Under the pieces are notes generated by a model that had not been told where the DNA came from, made no database searches, and saw only the letters and a list, made by a program, of their open reading frames with translations. The position numbers were made by a program, and so were the translations under genes. A stretch of 64,000 nt of DNA from Pseudodesulfovibrio sp. 5S69 (lineage in GTDB: Bacteria > Desulfobacterota > Desulfovibrionia > Desulfovibrionales > Desulfovibrionaceae): positions 3,529,501 through 3,593,500 of the forward strand of contig NZ_CP146609.1 of assembly GCF_037094465.1 (NCBI RefSeq), in the 5' to 3' direction. Below, in pieces: positions 9,066 to 19,063 of the stretch (within the stretch, counting starts at the first letter, position 1; each line of letters begins with the position of its first letter).

Positions 9066-10166
9066 ATGAACATGACCATCGGGGTTGATGCGCGACACCT
9101 TAACGGAGCCATGCACGGCACCGTCAGATACACAATCAAGACCATGCAGCACATGGTACAATCTCGCCGCTGCAGGTTTGTCCTCTTGTCAAACAAACCC
9201 ATTGTTAATCCCTTTGAAAACAAAGACGCCGTCAGTATCCATATCGATTCGGCGTTCTCCTGGATGCCTGGAGCCGTGTGGCTTGCTTTCCGCGCCGGAC
9301 ACCTTCTGTGTACACTCAATGTCGACGCCTTTTGGGGCCCCCTACACGCACTGCCGCTCTGCGGAATGTCAGACATTCCGCGAATTGTCACTATCCACGA
9401 CCTCGCTCACCTCTATTATCCTGAATCAATGACCTGGAAAAACCGGATCATACACATGGTCTACTTCTCAAGAACAGTGGCTAAGGCAACGCGGATCATT
9501 GCCGTGTCCCAAACCACTCGGAATGCGTTAAAAAAGGAGTTCGGCCCAAAAGTCGCGGCCAAGACCTCGGTCATTTACGAAGGCAAGTCGGATCTCCCGC
9601 CATCATCCCGATCCCCACTGATCAAAGGCGATTATCTACTGTGCATCGGATCAGTGGAGCCGCGCAAGAATATCGCCGGAGCGGTCGAAGCCTTTCGCCT
9701 CCTTATCCAGGACTATCCGCGACTGCGCCTTGTGGTTGCCGGCGGGCATGGCTGGAAACAGGCATCCTTGTACAAGAGCATTGAGAAACGCGGGCTGTCG
9801 GAAAAAGTTCAATTCACCGGTAGATGTTCAGATGCCGAGTTATCCAATTACATAGCTCACGCCAAAATATTTCTTTTCCCTTCCCTCTATGAAGGATTTG
9901 GCCTCCCCCTGCTGGAGACACTGGGACAATGCCCGGCGGTCATCTCCGACATCCCGATCTTTCGTGAGCTCGGCCAACACCTATCCGGCCTTCAGTTCGC
10001 CGATTTTCAACAGCCGTCTTTGGCTGCCGCTGTAATACGGCGGGTTCTCAAAGAGACATTCGCGCAAAAACCGGAATTCGCCTCTTCGTCGGCAGCACGG
10101 CTGCTCTCATGGGGAACATGCGCCTCCCGACACGAAGATCTCTTCATGCAGCCTCGTCTTCACTGA
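9066..10166 (+). CDS. GT4-family glycosyltransferase
   Basis: This 366-residue GT-B enzyme begins GVDARHLNGAMHGTVRYTI, typical of mannosyl/rhamnosyltransferase-like GT4 proteins. Its C-terminal donor site includes YLLCIGSVEPRKNIAGAVEAF, RLVVAGGHGWK and the E-x7-E motif FPSLYEGFGLPLLETLG. It should add a sugar to a lipid-linked intermediate from a nucleotide-sugar donor. A strong ribosome site (GGAGG, spacing 7) precedes ATG 9066. It is similar in layout to the GT4 enzyme at 15288-16358. Sugar and linkage are unknown. Confidence 0.9.
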   Translation: MNMTIGVDARHLNGAMHGTVRYTIKTMQHMVQSRRCRFVLLSNKPIVNPFENKDAVSIHIDSAFSWMPGAVWLAFRAGHLLCTLNVDAFWGPLHALPLCGMSDIPRIVTIHDLAHLYYPESMTWKNRIIHMVYFSRTVAKATRIIAVSQTTRNALKKEFGPKVAAKTSVIYEGKSDLPPSSRSPLIKGDYLLCIGSVEPRKNIAGAVEAFRLLIQDYPRLRLVVAGGHGWKQASLYKSIEKRGLSEKVQFTGRCSDAELSNYIAHAKIFLFPSLYEGFGLPLLETLGQCPAVISDIPIFRELGQHLSGLQFADFQQPSLAAAVIRRVLKETFAQKPEFASSSAARLLSWGTCASRHEDLFMQPRLH

Positions 10167-10299
10167 TCTGGAACAGGAATTCCCTTGACGTTTTCACCGG
10201 TTATTGGAATAATATAATGCTAAGCGTCAATATATTTTATGCACAGGGCATATTAACCTCCCTCCTGCAAACGACATTTGAAAAACCGAACAACGAGCT

Positions 10300-11346
10300 A
10301 TGAACAAATCATATTTTCAAGATAAATGCATCCTCGTCACCGGAAGCTGTGGAACCATCGGCAGCGAGCTTGTCCACCAGTGTCTCGAAAAGTACGGCGT
10401 CAAGAAACTCATTGGCATCGATAACAACGAGACCGAACTTTTTTTCCTCGGCCAACGATACCTTGAACACAAGGAAGCCAAATTCTATCTAGCGGACATC
10501 CGGGACCCTCAAAAACTCTATCATATCATGCAGGGAGTCGACATCATTTTCCATGCCGCCGCCTACAAGCATGTTGCCATGTGCGAGATTTCTCCCTTTG
10601 AAGCTGTCCAGACGAACATCCTCGGTGTCAAAAATATTATTTCCGCAGCTGCAGAAAACGGTGTAGGCCAAGTCATCTTCACCAGTTCCGACAAAGCCGC
10701 CAACCCAACGAACGTCATGGGCACGTCAAAACTCATGGGCGAACGCCTGATCACGGCGGCCAACCAGACGATAAACCGCAACGGAACAATTTTCGCTTCC
10801 ACCCGATTTGGCAATGTTCTCGGCTCCAACGGTTCGGTCATCCCCATATTCAGAGAACAGATTCGCGAAGGGAAGCCCATTACCCTGACCGACCCTCAGA
10901 TGACCCGATTCATCATGAGCATACCGGAAGCGGTACAACTGGTCATCAATACCGCACAGTTCGCATGTGGAGGCGAAGTATTTGTCACCAAAATGCCGGT
11001 CATTAGAATCCAGGACCTGGCCGAGGTCATGATTGAAGAACTTGCCCCCCAATTTGGAAAAAAGCCCGAGGACATTGAGATCAAAGTCGTCGGGATCAAA
11101 CCCGGAGAAAAGCTGTACGAAGAGTTGATGACAGACGAAGAGACGAGCAGAACCGTTGAGCTCGAGCACTACTTCAGCGTACTCCCGGCCCTAAGAATGC
11201 ACTATGGCAACATCGAGTACAGTTACGATGGAGTCCTTTCCGAAGGCATCGACACCGCCTACAATTCTCGCAATGCGACTCCGTTAACCAAATCGGATCT
11301 CAGGGATTTCCTGATTCGCAGCAAGCTGATTAAAGGGCTTGATTAA
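10300..11346 (+). CDS. UDP-GlcNAc 4,6-dehydratase-like SDR (PseB/CapD type)
   Basis: This 348-residue cytoplasmic SDR has TGSCGTIGSELVHQCL for NAD(P) binding, DIIFHAAAYKHVAMCE, and TSSDKAANPTNVMGTSK. In that last motif the usual catalytic Tyr of Y-x3-K is Met, as in the CapD/FlaA1/WbpM group, so the assignment to that branch is good. Such enzymes dehydrate UDP-N-acetylglucosamine to a 4-keto-6-deoxy sugar, a precursor of amino or deoxy sugars. It lacks the N-terminal membrane domain of the long CapD forms. The next gene starts 2 bp after its stop, so the two are coupled. The ribosome site before ATG 10300 is weak. Confidence 0.88.
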   Translation: MNKSYFQDKCILVTGSCGTIGSELVHQCLEKYGVKKLIGIDNNETELFFLGQRYLEHKEAKFYLADIRDPQKLYHIMQGVDIIFHAAAYKHVAMCEISPFEAVQTNILGVKNIISAAAENGVGQVIFTSSDKAANPTNVMGTSKLMGERLITAANQTINRNGTIFASTRFGNVLGSNGSVIPIFREQIREGKPITLTDPQMTRFIMSIPEAVQLVINTAQFACGGEVFVTKMPVIRIQDLAEVMIEELAPQFGKKPEDIEIKVVGIKPGEKLYEELMTDEETSRTVELEHYFSVLPALRMHYGNIEYSYDGVLSEGIDTAYNSRNATPLTKSDLRDFLIRSKLIKGLD

Positions 11347-11348
11347 GA

Positions 11349-12338
11349 ATGCCCGGGCTTGAGAAAACCTTTATAGAGAAAAGAAAAGCACACCTGATGC
11401 TGAAGAGGACCACCCTCTCCGGTGTTGGCGGTATTTTTATTGCCTGCCTGGCAATGGCTCTTATCTTGATGGATGGGTGGCAACAGGCCGCAGCACAGGA
11501 CACACTCGCTCTGGATGGCAAAATATATTATAGGGCTGTCAGAAAAATCAAGAACCATTACCCTGGAGAAATTGTTGAAATTAATGTAAAAAATTTTCAA
11601 CAGGTTTCCCAAGATGAGGTGCTCGCCACCTACAGGATAACCCGGGAACAACAGCAAGAGTTGCAGCACGAAATCGATTTTACTTCCATTCAGAAAACAA
11701 AGATCTCCATTGAGGAGGTCATGACCGAAATCAATAAAAAGGAAAGGGAAAAACGCTCAGTTACGAATCTCGTCAACGAAGGGCTGGCCTCACCGATGTC
11801 CGGCTATGATCTGGCCGAAGACATTCAGGTCCTTATCCTCAAAAAAAAATACCTGGAAGAGGAACTGGCGTATTTAAAGCGGCAGCAAGCCAGAGAAAAG
11901 GATAGAATTTCTGAGGAATTGGGCGGTGTTTCCCTTGCCTCCGGCATAATCCCTCGGGTCATCCCCATCACGACCAAACTTCCCGGCTACGTCGTGAAGA
12001 TGGGTGTTATTCCAACCAGTAAGATAGAAAAGAACAGGGTTTGCTTTGAAGTAACTAAGCTGAGCCTGATATTGATACGTTGCAAGGTTTACGAAGAAGA
12101 TTACATCAAGCTTTCCCTCGGTCAAAAAGCAGTCATAACGTCACAGGGGGCACCTGGTAAGGAGTACACAGCACACTTGTCACGGCTTCCCCTTCGCCCC
12201 ACGGACAAAGGCTACGAAGCCTTGTCGTATTACCTGGTGGATTTCATCATGCCCAACCCGGATTTGAAATTCAGGGCGGGTAACCGCGTAAAGGTCAAAG
12301 TGGACCTTACCAGCAAGGTCGACCCCCTTGCTCCTTAA
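11349..12338 (+). CDS. HlyD/RND-type periplasmic adaptor, orphan
   Basis: This 329-residue protein has an N-terminal hydrophobic stretch that ends near AQDTLALDG, consistent with a signal peptide or anchor. A half-barrel-sandwich part (PGEIVEINVKNFQQVSQDEVLATYRI) is followed by a coiled-coil hairpin of about 90 residues rich in K, E, Q and R. The C-terminal part resumes the beta domain (TTKLPGYVVKMGVIP, FRAGNRVKVKVDLTSKV). Adaptors of this kind bridge an inner-membrane exporter and a TolC-like channel. No ABC or RND partner is adjacent; the nearest is the MacB-like pair at 20.7-22.6 kb, which has its own adaptor. The alternative start ATG 11397 gives a tidier signal peptide. Confidence 0.8.
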   Translation: MPGLEKTFIEKRKAHLMLKRTTLSGVGGIFIACLAMALILMDGWQQAAAQDTLALDGKIYYRAVRKIKNHYPGEIVEINVKNFQQVSQDEVLATYRITREQQQELQHEIDFTSIQKTKISIEEVMTEINKKEREKRSVTNLVNEGLASPMSGYDLAEDIQVLILKKKYLEEELAYLKRQQAREKDRISEELGGVSLASGIIPRVIPITTKLPGYVVKMGVIPTSKIEKNRVCFEVTKLSLILIRCKVYEEDYIKLSLGQKAVITSQGAPGKEYTAHLSRLPLRPTDKGYEALSYYLVDFIMPNPDLKFRAGNRVKVKVDLTSKVDPLAP

Positions 12339-12660
12339 AGACCAGAACGAACAAATCGACGAGGAATAAAAGCCAGGACCTGAGAATAAAGACTAACGGG
12401 GAAAGTCGTTATGCTTTCCTTTTTTGCGCGCAGAAAGCATTTCCCTTCACTTTACGTACTTCGTTGTGAGCGGATCTTATTTTATCAATTCAAAGAAGAA
12501 AAGCTTTCCGTTCGGCTCACTGCATGCTTTAGAGCATTCAGCTACCCCTAGCTAACGGCTTGAACCATTTCAATGAGAACTAAACTAGGCAGACTTTTTT
12601 GCACTCTCACACCCAAAGCCTACATAGTCAGATCACTTGGGGCGCATTAACTGGAGAACG
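12339..12660. other. Intergenic region with terminator and unassigned sequence
   Basis: This 322-bp gap follows the orphan adaptor gene. It contains the hairpin described at 12400-12425 and then AT-rich sequence leading to GGAG before ATG 12661. I see no gene in it and no clear sigma-70 or sigma-54 promoter, although a promoter for the next transcript must lie here. Confidence 0.5.
12400..12425 (+). terminator. Probable rho-independent terminator
   Basis: A short stem GGAAAG (12400-12405) pairs with CTTTCC (12414-12419) around an 8-nt loop and is followed by six T residues. It lies 60 bp past the adaptor stop codon and would end the 9066-12338 transcript. The stem is short, so efficiency may be modest. 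Confidence 0.6.
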
Positions 12661-14075
12661 ATGACTGATAACAAAGCCAATCATATCGCCTGCCGCCCAT
12701 GGCTCATGCCAGTCATACTTGCGTGCTCCGACTTTTTTGCAGTGACCATTTCCGGTACGGCTAGCGTCCTCCTTCGTTACGCTTTTGGCGGTGAATTTGA
12801 ATTAATATCATATTTCTACCTCTGGCCGTCAGCGCTCCTCTTTGTCCTGGCCTATGCCCTCATGGGGGCCTACAGAGTCTTGATGCCTCTCCCTTGGAAC
12901 TAAAACGGTGTTCCCTTGGAACAGTTCTCATGATCTTTGTTCTGGCAGCAATCACCTTCTGGTCGAGAAATGCTCATGTTTATTCACGCCTTGTCCTGCT
13001 TTTTTCTTTTGTGACGATGCTTGTTACTGTCCCGTATTGCCGTAAGCAATGCCGGAAACATTTTGCATCGCTCCCGGGCTGGGGTCTTCCGGCCATCATT
13101 TACGGAGACAGCGAAATCGCACAAAGCGTCATTCAAAACCTTCAGTTGCGCGTCAGTCTTGGGCTGACCCCGGTAGCAATCATCAAGCACAGAGAAACGC
13201 CCGACACCTCCATAAACAATATTCCCGCATGGGATCGTTCTTCACTCCAAAAACTGGCGGGTATATATCCCTGTTCATATTTCATTATTGCGGAATCCGG
13301 GCTAAACAACGAGGAGTACTATGGACTCCTCAACACCTCCTACAAATATTTCCCTAAGACAATTGTCATCCCGGGCCATTTCGGGCAGGCCAACATATGG
13401 GCCACCACCGTTGACATAAGCGGCATACTCGGATTGGAAACCGGACAAAAAATTCTTTCCCCCACATCGCAATTCTATAAACGGATAATGGATCTCACCA
13501 GTTCGTTTATCGGTCTGCTCATCCTGTTCCCCGTATTCCTGATCATCGGCCTCACCATCAAGCTGGATAGCCCTGGTCCCGTTCTTTACCGGCAGAGACG
13601 GCTCAGCAAAGGAGGCGTTGAAGTCGATATATGGAAATTCAGAACGATGGTCAGCAATGCTGATACGATTCTTGAGGACTACCTGAGCAAGGACCCAACC
13701 CTGAAAGCAAAATGGGAACAGGATTACAAGCTCGACAACGACCCCCGCATCACCCGGGTTGGCCGCTTCATGCGGAAATACAGCATCGATGAACTACCGC
13801 AACTGTTCAATGTACTCAAAGGGGAAATGAGCTTGGTCGGGCCAAGGCCCATCGTCAAGGCTGAGGCCACAAAATATATGGACAATTACGAACTTTACTT
13901 GAGAGTTCTCCCCGGAATGACTGGATTGTGGCAAATATCAGGGCGAAGCAATCTTTCATACAGTAAAAGAATCGACCTTGATGTTTATTACATCCGCAAT
14001 TGGTCGATTTGGTTTGATCTATACATCCTCATCAGAACGCCTGCCGCAATCTTCAACTGCGTCGGCGCCTGCTGA
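12661..14075 (+). pseudogene. WbaP-like sugar-phosphate transferase, split by a frameshift
   Basis: Two overlapping frames together make one undecaprenyl-phosphate sugar-phosphotransferase of about 470 residues. The first (to 12903) has the N-terminal membrane helices, ending YALMGAYRVLMPLPWN. The second, open from about 12873, continues in a different frame with SPLELKRCSLGTVLMIF, more helices, a CoA-binding-like middle domain (PAIIYGDSEIAQSVI) and a full catalytic domain ([43 protein letters not shown]). The shift falls at about 12871-12890 and equals one missing base. A good ribosome site (GGAG) precedes ATG 12661. It is either a real inactivating mutation or a base-calling error; a downstream start could still give the catalytic part alone. 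Confidence 0.8.
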
Positions 14076-14113
14076 TTACCTTACAGGCACAATTGCCAGC
14101 TGCAGTTAATACA

Positions 14114-15295
14114 ATGAACCTGAAGTCCGCTCTCAACACTCTTCTCGTCAGTTTTGTCTGCTTTCAAAGTGTTTTCCTGACGCCATACGTCATCATTGTT
14201 GCGACAGACAGAACCAACCTGTTTACACCGATCCTGTCGTTATTCGCGCTGATCATTATCGCTCTTGTCCAAGGGCGGCAGGCCCCATTCGCCAAATGGG
14301 ATATCCTGGCATGGTTAGCCCTCGGTGCAATCATGGCCTTCGGGGTCACCCTCACGACCGATATACCAGCGGCGGCCTATCGTGCATTCGCTCTCTATGT
14401 TCCGGCCCTGAGTGGATACTGGGCAGGACGTCTGCTAACCAATGACCAGTATTGGAAGAAACTGTCTCCATACATTATGAGCGGTCTCTTTTTCCTCATG
14501 TCCACCGTTCAGATCGGCACCGGAGTCGACGTCCCCATACTGCAACTTCATCACCATGCGTTGGCCAACCTTCTGCTCCTGCTGGCAGTTGGGCCGGCCA
14601 CCATCCTCATACAGGGTTCCTTTCCAATAAAGGTAGCCTGTGCCGCAATTCTCAGTATGGGCTATTTCGCTTGCTACGTCGTCGGTTCACGCTTCACGGT
14701 TGTACTGCCAATACTGCTGCTCCCCCTCATGTCGTTCCTGAAACTCATCCGGATCAAATGGCTCGCCATCGCCGGAATCCCCTTGCTCGCTGTAGCCTGC
14801 ATCTTCTTTATCCAAAAACCGGATAAGATCTTAAAATTTCATAATTATGAATCTGTTTTCTACAGAATAGAAGGGATTCCAGCTGCGATTCACATTATTA
14901 AGAAGCACCCGCTTTTCGGCATCGGCCTTAGAACCGACCGGGAGCCGTATCTTGAAGACTATGAAATGACGTTCAGCATGACGGACCGCGAACACTTCAT
15001 GCAAGTCGTTCGTAAAAATGTGACCGAGGATAATATGCTGATGACACTGCTTGTGGGCGTCGGGTTTATTCCTACCATCTTGCACCTAAGCATGCTCATC
15101 GTATATTTCAGTCGACTCGTCATTGCCATAAAGACAAAACATAGTGGACCGCTCAACTCGACGGCGCTCGCTTTTGCGCTCTGCGCCAGTGTTCTCCATT
15201 TCGGCGTTCAGGACGGTCTTCTTTATCCACAGGTCAGTTGGCTCTTTCACCTGTTGATAGGCATGATTCCGGTCGAGAACAGGTCGGCTATATAA
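14114..15295 (+). CDS. O-antigen ligase / Wzy-type polymerase
   Basis: This protein of about 393 residues has about ten hydrophobic helices and, near the end, the periplasmic loop motif GIPAAIHIIKKHPLFGIGLRTDREPYLEDYE, which is the hallmark of the O-antigen ligase/polymerase (Wzy_C) family. It would join or polymerise undecaprenyl-linked repeat units after flipping. I chose ATG 14114; a TTG at 14093 is in frame upstream. It follows the frameshifted initiating transferase by 38 bp and probably shares its transcript. Its stop overlaps by 8 bp with the convergent GT4 gene. Polymerase and ligase functions cannot be told apart from sequence. Confidence 0.85.
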   Translation: MNLKSALNTLLVSFVCFQSVFLTPYVIIVATDRTNLFTPILSLFALIIIALVQGRQAPFAKWDILAWLALGAIMAFGVTLTTDIPAAAYRAFALYVPALSGYWAGRLLTNDQYWKKLSPYIMSGLFFLMSTVQIGTGVDVPILQLHHHALANLLLLLAVGPATILIQGSFPIKVACAAILSMGYFACYVVGSRFTVVLPILLLPLMSFLKLIRIKWLAIAGIPLLAVACIFFIQKPDKILKFHNYESVFYRIEGIPAAIHIIKKHPLFGIGLRTDREPYLEDYEMTFSMTDREHFMQVVRKNVTEDNMLMTLLVGVGFIPTILHLSMLIVYFSRLVIAIKTKHSGPLNSTALAFALCASVLHFGVQDGLLYPQVSWLFHLLIGMIPVENRSAI

Positions 15296-16358
15296 TATCC
15301 GTAACGAGGTTGCACAACTGATCCGCGGCCCTGCTCCAGTCAAACGACTCGGCCTGCCTGTAACCTTCCGCTTTCAACCGGGCTTGGCCCCCCTCATCCC
15401 GGACAAAATCCAAAATGGTCCCGGCCATGTCATCGACGCTGTAGGGGTCAAAATAGAATGCAGCTTTGCCGCAGACCTCAGGCAATGACGTTGCGTTCGC
15501 CGCCAGGACCGGACAGCCGCAAGACATGGCCTCCGCAGCAGGCAAACCGAATCCCTCGTATAGTGATGGCATAATCAATGCGCTGGCCCCAGCAACGGTC
15601 CGTATGAGGTCGTCCTGATCCAGCTCCCCGGCCAGTTCGATACGATCACAAGGCATCAGTTCGTCTAGGTCCTGGAAACCGGAGACAAACCCGTCATACC
15701 TGCCAACGAGCAAGAGCTTATGGGGAATTTGTCTGCTGATCCTCTGAAAAGCTTTCACAAGCCTCTTCAAATTCTTATGGGGCTTGATATTTCCCACATA
15801 TACAAGATATGGTTCCCGATAGCCGTCTGCAATGCGTGAACGTCTCCAGACATCGTCCACCCCATTCCAAATGACTTGCACCGCCTGAGGGTCATATCCT
15901 AACTTCGAAACCAACTCACTCTTGGTGAATTCAGAAACGGTAACGATCTTAATAGACCGTCTCCTAACTGCCCGGAACATCAGAGCCGCATACATACGCA
16001 CCAGCGGGCTGGCGTGAACGTCCTTTATGGCAAGATGACAAATGTCATGAACCGTGGTCAAAATCCTGCCAGGATACAATGCCGGGATATTATAATGCGG
16101 AGCCCAGAACAGCTTGGTCGAACGTGGGATGGCGAACGGAAGGGTCAGTTGTTCCCTGATGGAATAGATCGGCTCGTCAAATGGAAGAAACGATACATTA
16201 GTAGCACCGTATTCGACCAAGAGCCGGCGCAGGGAATCCGGCGCGCCCATGAGTGTCAGAGAAAGCGATGTGAGACGTGATGCAAGCCGTGGGACCAGAT
16301 TCTTGATATACGTCCCGATTCCAGAGTGGTCAGCCATACGGCAATCTATGGTCAGCAC
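15288..16358 (-). CDS. GT4-family glycosyltransferase
   Basis: This protein of about 356 residues is a GT-B enzyme: TIDCRMADHSGIGTYIKNLV at the N-terminus, YLVYVGNIKPHKNLKRLVKAF at the start of the donor domain, and MPSLYEGFGLPAAEAMSCG with the E-x7-E motif. GTG 16358 has a strong ribosome site (GGAGG four bases upstream), so I prefer it over the TTG at 16388. It lies downstream of the large membrane protein on the minus strand. It should add a mannose- or rhamnose-like sugar to a growing repeat unit, but the donor is not predictable. Confidence 0.9.
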   Translation of the reverse strand: MLTIDCRMADHSGIGTYIKNLVPRLASRLTSLSLTLMGAPDSLRRLLVEYGATNVSFLPFDEPIYSIREQLTLPFAIPRSTKLFWAPHYNIPALYPGRILTTVHDICHLAIKDVHASPLVRMYAALMFRAVRRRSIKIVTVSEFTKSELVSKLGYDPQAVQVIWNGVDDVWRRSRIADGYREPYLVYVGNIKPHKNLKRLVKAFQRISRQIPHKLLLVGRYDGFVSGFQDLDELMPCDRIELAGELDQDDLIRTVAGASALIMPSLYEGFGLPAAEAMSCGCPVLAANATSLPEVCGKAAFYFDPYSVDDMAGTILDFVRDEGGQARLKAEGYRQAESFDWSRAADQLCNLVTDII

Positions 16359-16415
16359 GGCTCCTCCCCTTCTCCGCTGCCATGGCAAAAGCGGCCATTC
16401 CTGTCCCCTGAGACA

Positions 16416-18095
16416 CTATTCCCGGCTGCCTGAAATATTCGCAGCCAACTTGCTGATGTCAAGGATTTTGACCCCGGGCTGAATAGTCGTGCCTGGCAAA
16501 TCCGCATGCAACACAGCGAAGCCATCGCCATGCGAAGTTATAGCCCGTATCTCCTCATCAAAAGGCGCAAAAAAAGCTCCGCCAGCAATAAAATCATCCG
16601 CGAAATACCGTTTATCCACGACGAGGTAGTCAATACCGTTGTCCATGCAAAACGCCACAACATCGTCTATATTTGAAGAGTAATAAGCCTTGAACAAATT
16701 CTCCAATCTTTGTCGTATCACTTTCCAATAGCCGACAAACCATGGGTGGGCCAGCTCGTAGGATGCGAAGACATTCCGCTGGCCAAAGGTAAGTACATCA
16801 TCCATTTGAAATGGATGTCCTGCAATAAGGGCATCCTTGGCAGTCGATGAACGGATGAATTCGCAAACAGGACGGTCGGTTGAGTAGTCATACAGTGCGA
16901 CCCCCTGAAGCCGGATGCACCCAATGACAAATGCCCCTATAAGTAAACCAAACATGAAGGTTTCGCGCTTCAAGTGAAAATATCTGTACACCCCGACCAG
17001 CGCGCAGCCCAAAAAACAACAATAAACGATATTCATCGTATATTCTAAGTAACGAGACGGGATAAACAATTGCAAAAGGACCAGCCGAGCTACAGCATAA
17101 AGAAGAATGGAAGCAACGCCGACACTCAACCATACGTCTGCGCTGGACTTGATGCGTTGCCACGGAAAGCCCTGTCCTCCGAAGAAGAATAAGCCAACGC
17201 AGACCGCAACTCCGAGACCACCTACAACTGGCCCTCCGCGATGGAAAGGAGCTATTAATTCAAAGGGGCGTACGAACAACTCCCAAAAGATTGACGGCAC
17301 CGGGACAATGCCAAAACGACCGGCTTCAGAGAACTCGAGCCTTCCAATCATGTCAGCCATGCTCGCTATGGGGCCAAACCCAGCCTGATGCATTTGGAAA
17401 CGCCACGCCAAAAGCCCACAACAAGCAAGGACTGAAATAACGTAATCCTGCCATTTTGCAAGGAATGGAGGAGCCGAGGCCACCCCTAACCGCCAGGCAA
17501 GCATGCCCAAACCGATGCTGACTCCGCACAATATGAAGATGTAAGGGATAAATAAAGCCTGAAGCAGCAAGGTCCCGGCCATTAACCACCGTGAACGCCG
17601 AACCCAGGCAAGGATGAACAGGAGCATCAGTGGACCGGCAAAGGCTCTGGACAACCCCCCGGATATTGAATGCAGGAAAGCGGGGATCATCCAGTAGGCG
17701 GCCACCATGGACAAGCCCAACTCTTCATCAACCATGTATTTGCCGCCCCAGAAGGCACACATTGCCATCAGGACGAACAGCCCCCCTGTCAATACCTTGG
17801 AAAACAGCAGAGGAGACATAATGGTTGCGGCTGCATAGTACAACGATTGTACTCCCCAAGGAACATACCGCATGGCATATTCATTCAAGATATCCTTCGG
17901 ATACAGGGAAGGATCGACCCACCGCTGCATCCAGTAGATCTGTTGACGCGTATCATCGTTGATGATGTATGGATTCAGGAATCCGGTATGATGCGCTATG
18001 ACAAAAAGAAGGGTCGAGAGGATGAAAACATAAAAAGACGTATGCCTGCATAAAGTCTCCCAGAGGGGCGCGGATAATCGGTGTACCACTGACAT
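16416..18095 (-). CDS. Large polytopic membrane protein, GT-C-like
   Basis: This 559-residue protein has about 10-12 membrane helices in its first 420 residues and a soluble C-terminal domain of about 130 residues (from VCEFIRSSTAKDALIAGHPF). An early periplasmic loop has NDDTRQQIYWMQRWVDPSLYP, with acidic residues like those of GT-C glycosyltransferases that use polyprenyl-linked donors. I do not recognise a specific family. Next to a GT4 enzyme and an export system, a role in modifying polysaccharide at the outer face of the membrane is plausible, but this is an inference. It is 23 bp from the adaptor gene and reads in the same direction. Confidence 0.65.
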   Translation of the reverse strand: MSVVHRLSAPLWETLCRHTSFYVFILSTLLFVIAHHTGFLNPYIINDDTRQQIYWMQRWVDPSLYPKDILNEYAMRYVPWGVQSLYYAAATIMSPLLFSKVLTGGLFVLMAMCAFWGGKYMVDEELGLSMVAAYWMIPAFLHSISGGLSRAFAGPLMLLFILAWVRRSRWLMAGTLLLQALFIPYIFILCGVSIGLGMLAWRLGVASAPPFLAKWQDYVISVLACCGLLAWRFQMHQAGFGPIASMADMIGRLEFSEAGRFGIVPVPSIFWELFVRPFELIAPFHRGGPVVGGLGVAVCVGLFFFGGQGFPWQRIKSSADVWLSVGVASILLYAVARLVLLQLFIPSRYLEYTMNIVYCCFLGCALVGVYRYFHLKRETFMFGLLIGAFVIGCIRLQGVALYDYSTDRPVCEFIRSSTAKDALIAGHPFQMDDVLTFGQRNVFASYELAHPWFVGYWKVIRQRLENLFKAYYSSNIDDVVAFCMDNGIDYLVVDKRYFADDFIAGGAFFAPFDEEIRAITSHGDGFAVLHADLPGTTIQPGVKILDISKLAANISGSRE

Positions 18096-18118
18096 AGCAT
18101 CCGTTCCCTATGAAGGAG

Positions 18119-19063
18119 TTACTTCACATCGGTTTTTTCATTTTCCATGAACATAATCCTGACCTTGTATCCCTCCTTCAGGATATTGTCGGGATTAGCT
18201 ATCTCCAATTCCGCAGCATAATAGGACGGAGCTCCTATGTTGGTGTCAACCGGCAGCCACGACATGGATACCAGCTTGGCTTTCATAACTTTTTCTGGAT
18301 TGAATTCCAAAATGACCTCAGCGGTATCGCCAATCTTCAAGCGATACATGTCCGCTTCATATATCTGTGTCCGGATAGTCATCGGATCCATTACTCCGAT
18401 GGCAAAAACGGAATCATCAACGATCGCCCCCAACTCCACGCCGGTATTTTCCCAAATAACATAGCCAGCAATGGGAGAGCGGACATACATCAATGACGTA
18501 TCCAATTTTCGGGCACCTTTCTGCCCAAGCATTTCCGCGATCAGATCTCTGTCGTCCGCAGCCCGTTTCTTTTCTTGAGCCAACTCATTCCTTGTTTGCT
18601 CAATCTGAAATTTGATGAGCGAAATCTGGTCTTCCAGGAAGGCAACACCTTTTCCCGGTGCCAAGCCTTGCTTACTCAAGGCTTTGCTCGACTCCAGCTG
18701 TTCACTCAACGTCTTGAGTCTGGCTGTCCACTTCTTGATATCCAGTTCCTGACGAGTAAATTCAACTTTCTTGTCCAGCCTCGCTTCCAAACTCAGAGCA
18801 TCTTTGCGCTTGAGCCGCACTTTCATCAGCACGTCATTTTTTTTCACCAGTTGGCCAACGCTCGTCTTTTTCTCGAGCAACTCACCGGAGTAGGGCAACT
18901 TTACAGGATACGTCATCGAGCAATAGACCTTCCCCTGAAAGACTGTCGCCACTGCAGCCGTAGCAGAATCGACTCCATGCATCTCCTGCCCATGAGCAAA
19001 CGGGCAGGCCAACAGCAGTATGGCCGTGAAAACTATCACAGCAAAGCTAGTTTTACAGGTCAT
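18119..19063 (-). CDS. HlyD/MacA-like periplasmic adaptor
   Basis: This protein of about 314 residues has a clear signal peptide (SFAVIVFTAILLLACPFAHG), a lipoyl-like half (YPVKLPYSGELLEKKTSVGQLVKKND), a coiled-coil hairpin of about 100 residues, and a second half with YVRSPIAGYVIWENTGVELGAIV. It should link the MacB-like transporter to the TolC-like protein encoded just upstream. ATG 19063 overlaps the end of the TolC-like gene by 11 bp, so the two are translationally coupled. Sequence style is like the orphan adaptor at 11349-12338, suggesting a common origin. Confidence 0.85.
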   Translation of the reverse strand: MTCKTSFAVIVFTAILLLACPFAHGQEMHGVDSATAAVATVFQGKVYCSMTYPVKLPYSGELLEKKTSVGQLVKKNDVLMKVRLKRKDALSLEARLDKKVEFTRQELDIKKWTARLKTLSEQLESSKALSKQGLAPGKGVAFLEDQISLIKFQIEQTRNELAQEKKRAADDRDLIAEMLGQKGARKLDTSLMYVRSPIAGYVIWENTGVELGAIVDDSVFAIGVMDPMTIRTQIYEADMYRLKIGDTAEVILEFNPEKVMKAKLVSMSWLPVDTNIGAPSYYAAELEIANPDNILKEGYKVRIMFMENEKTDVK

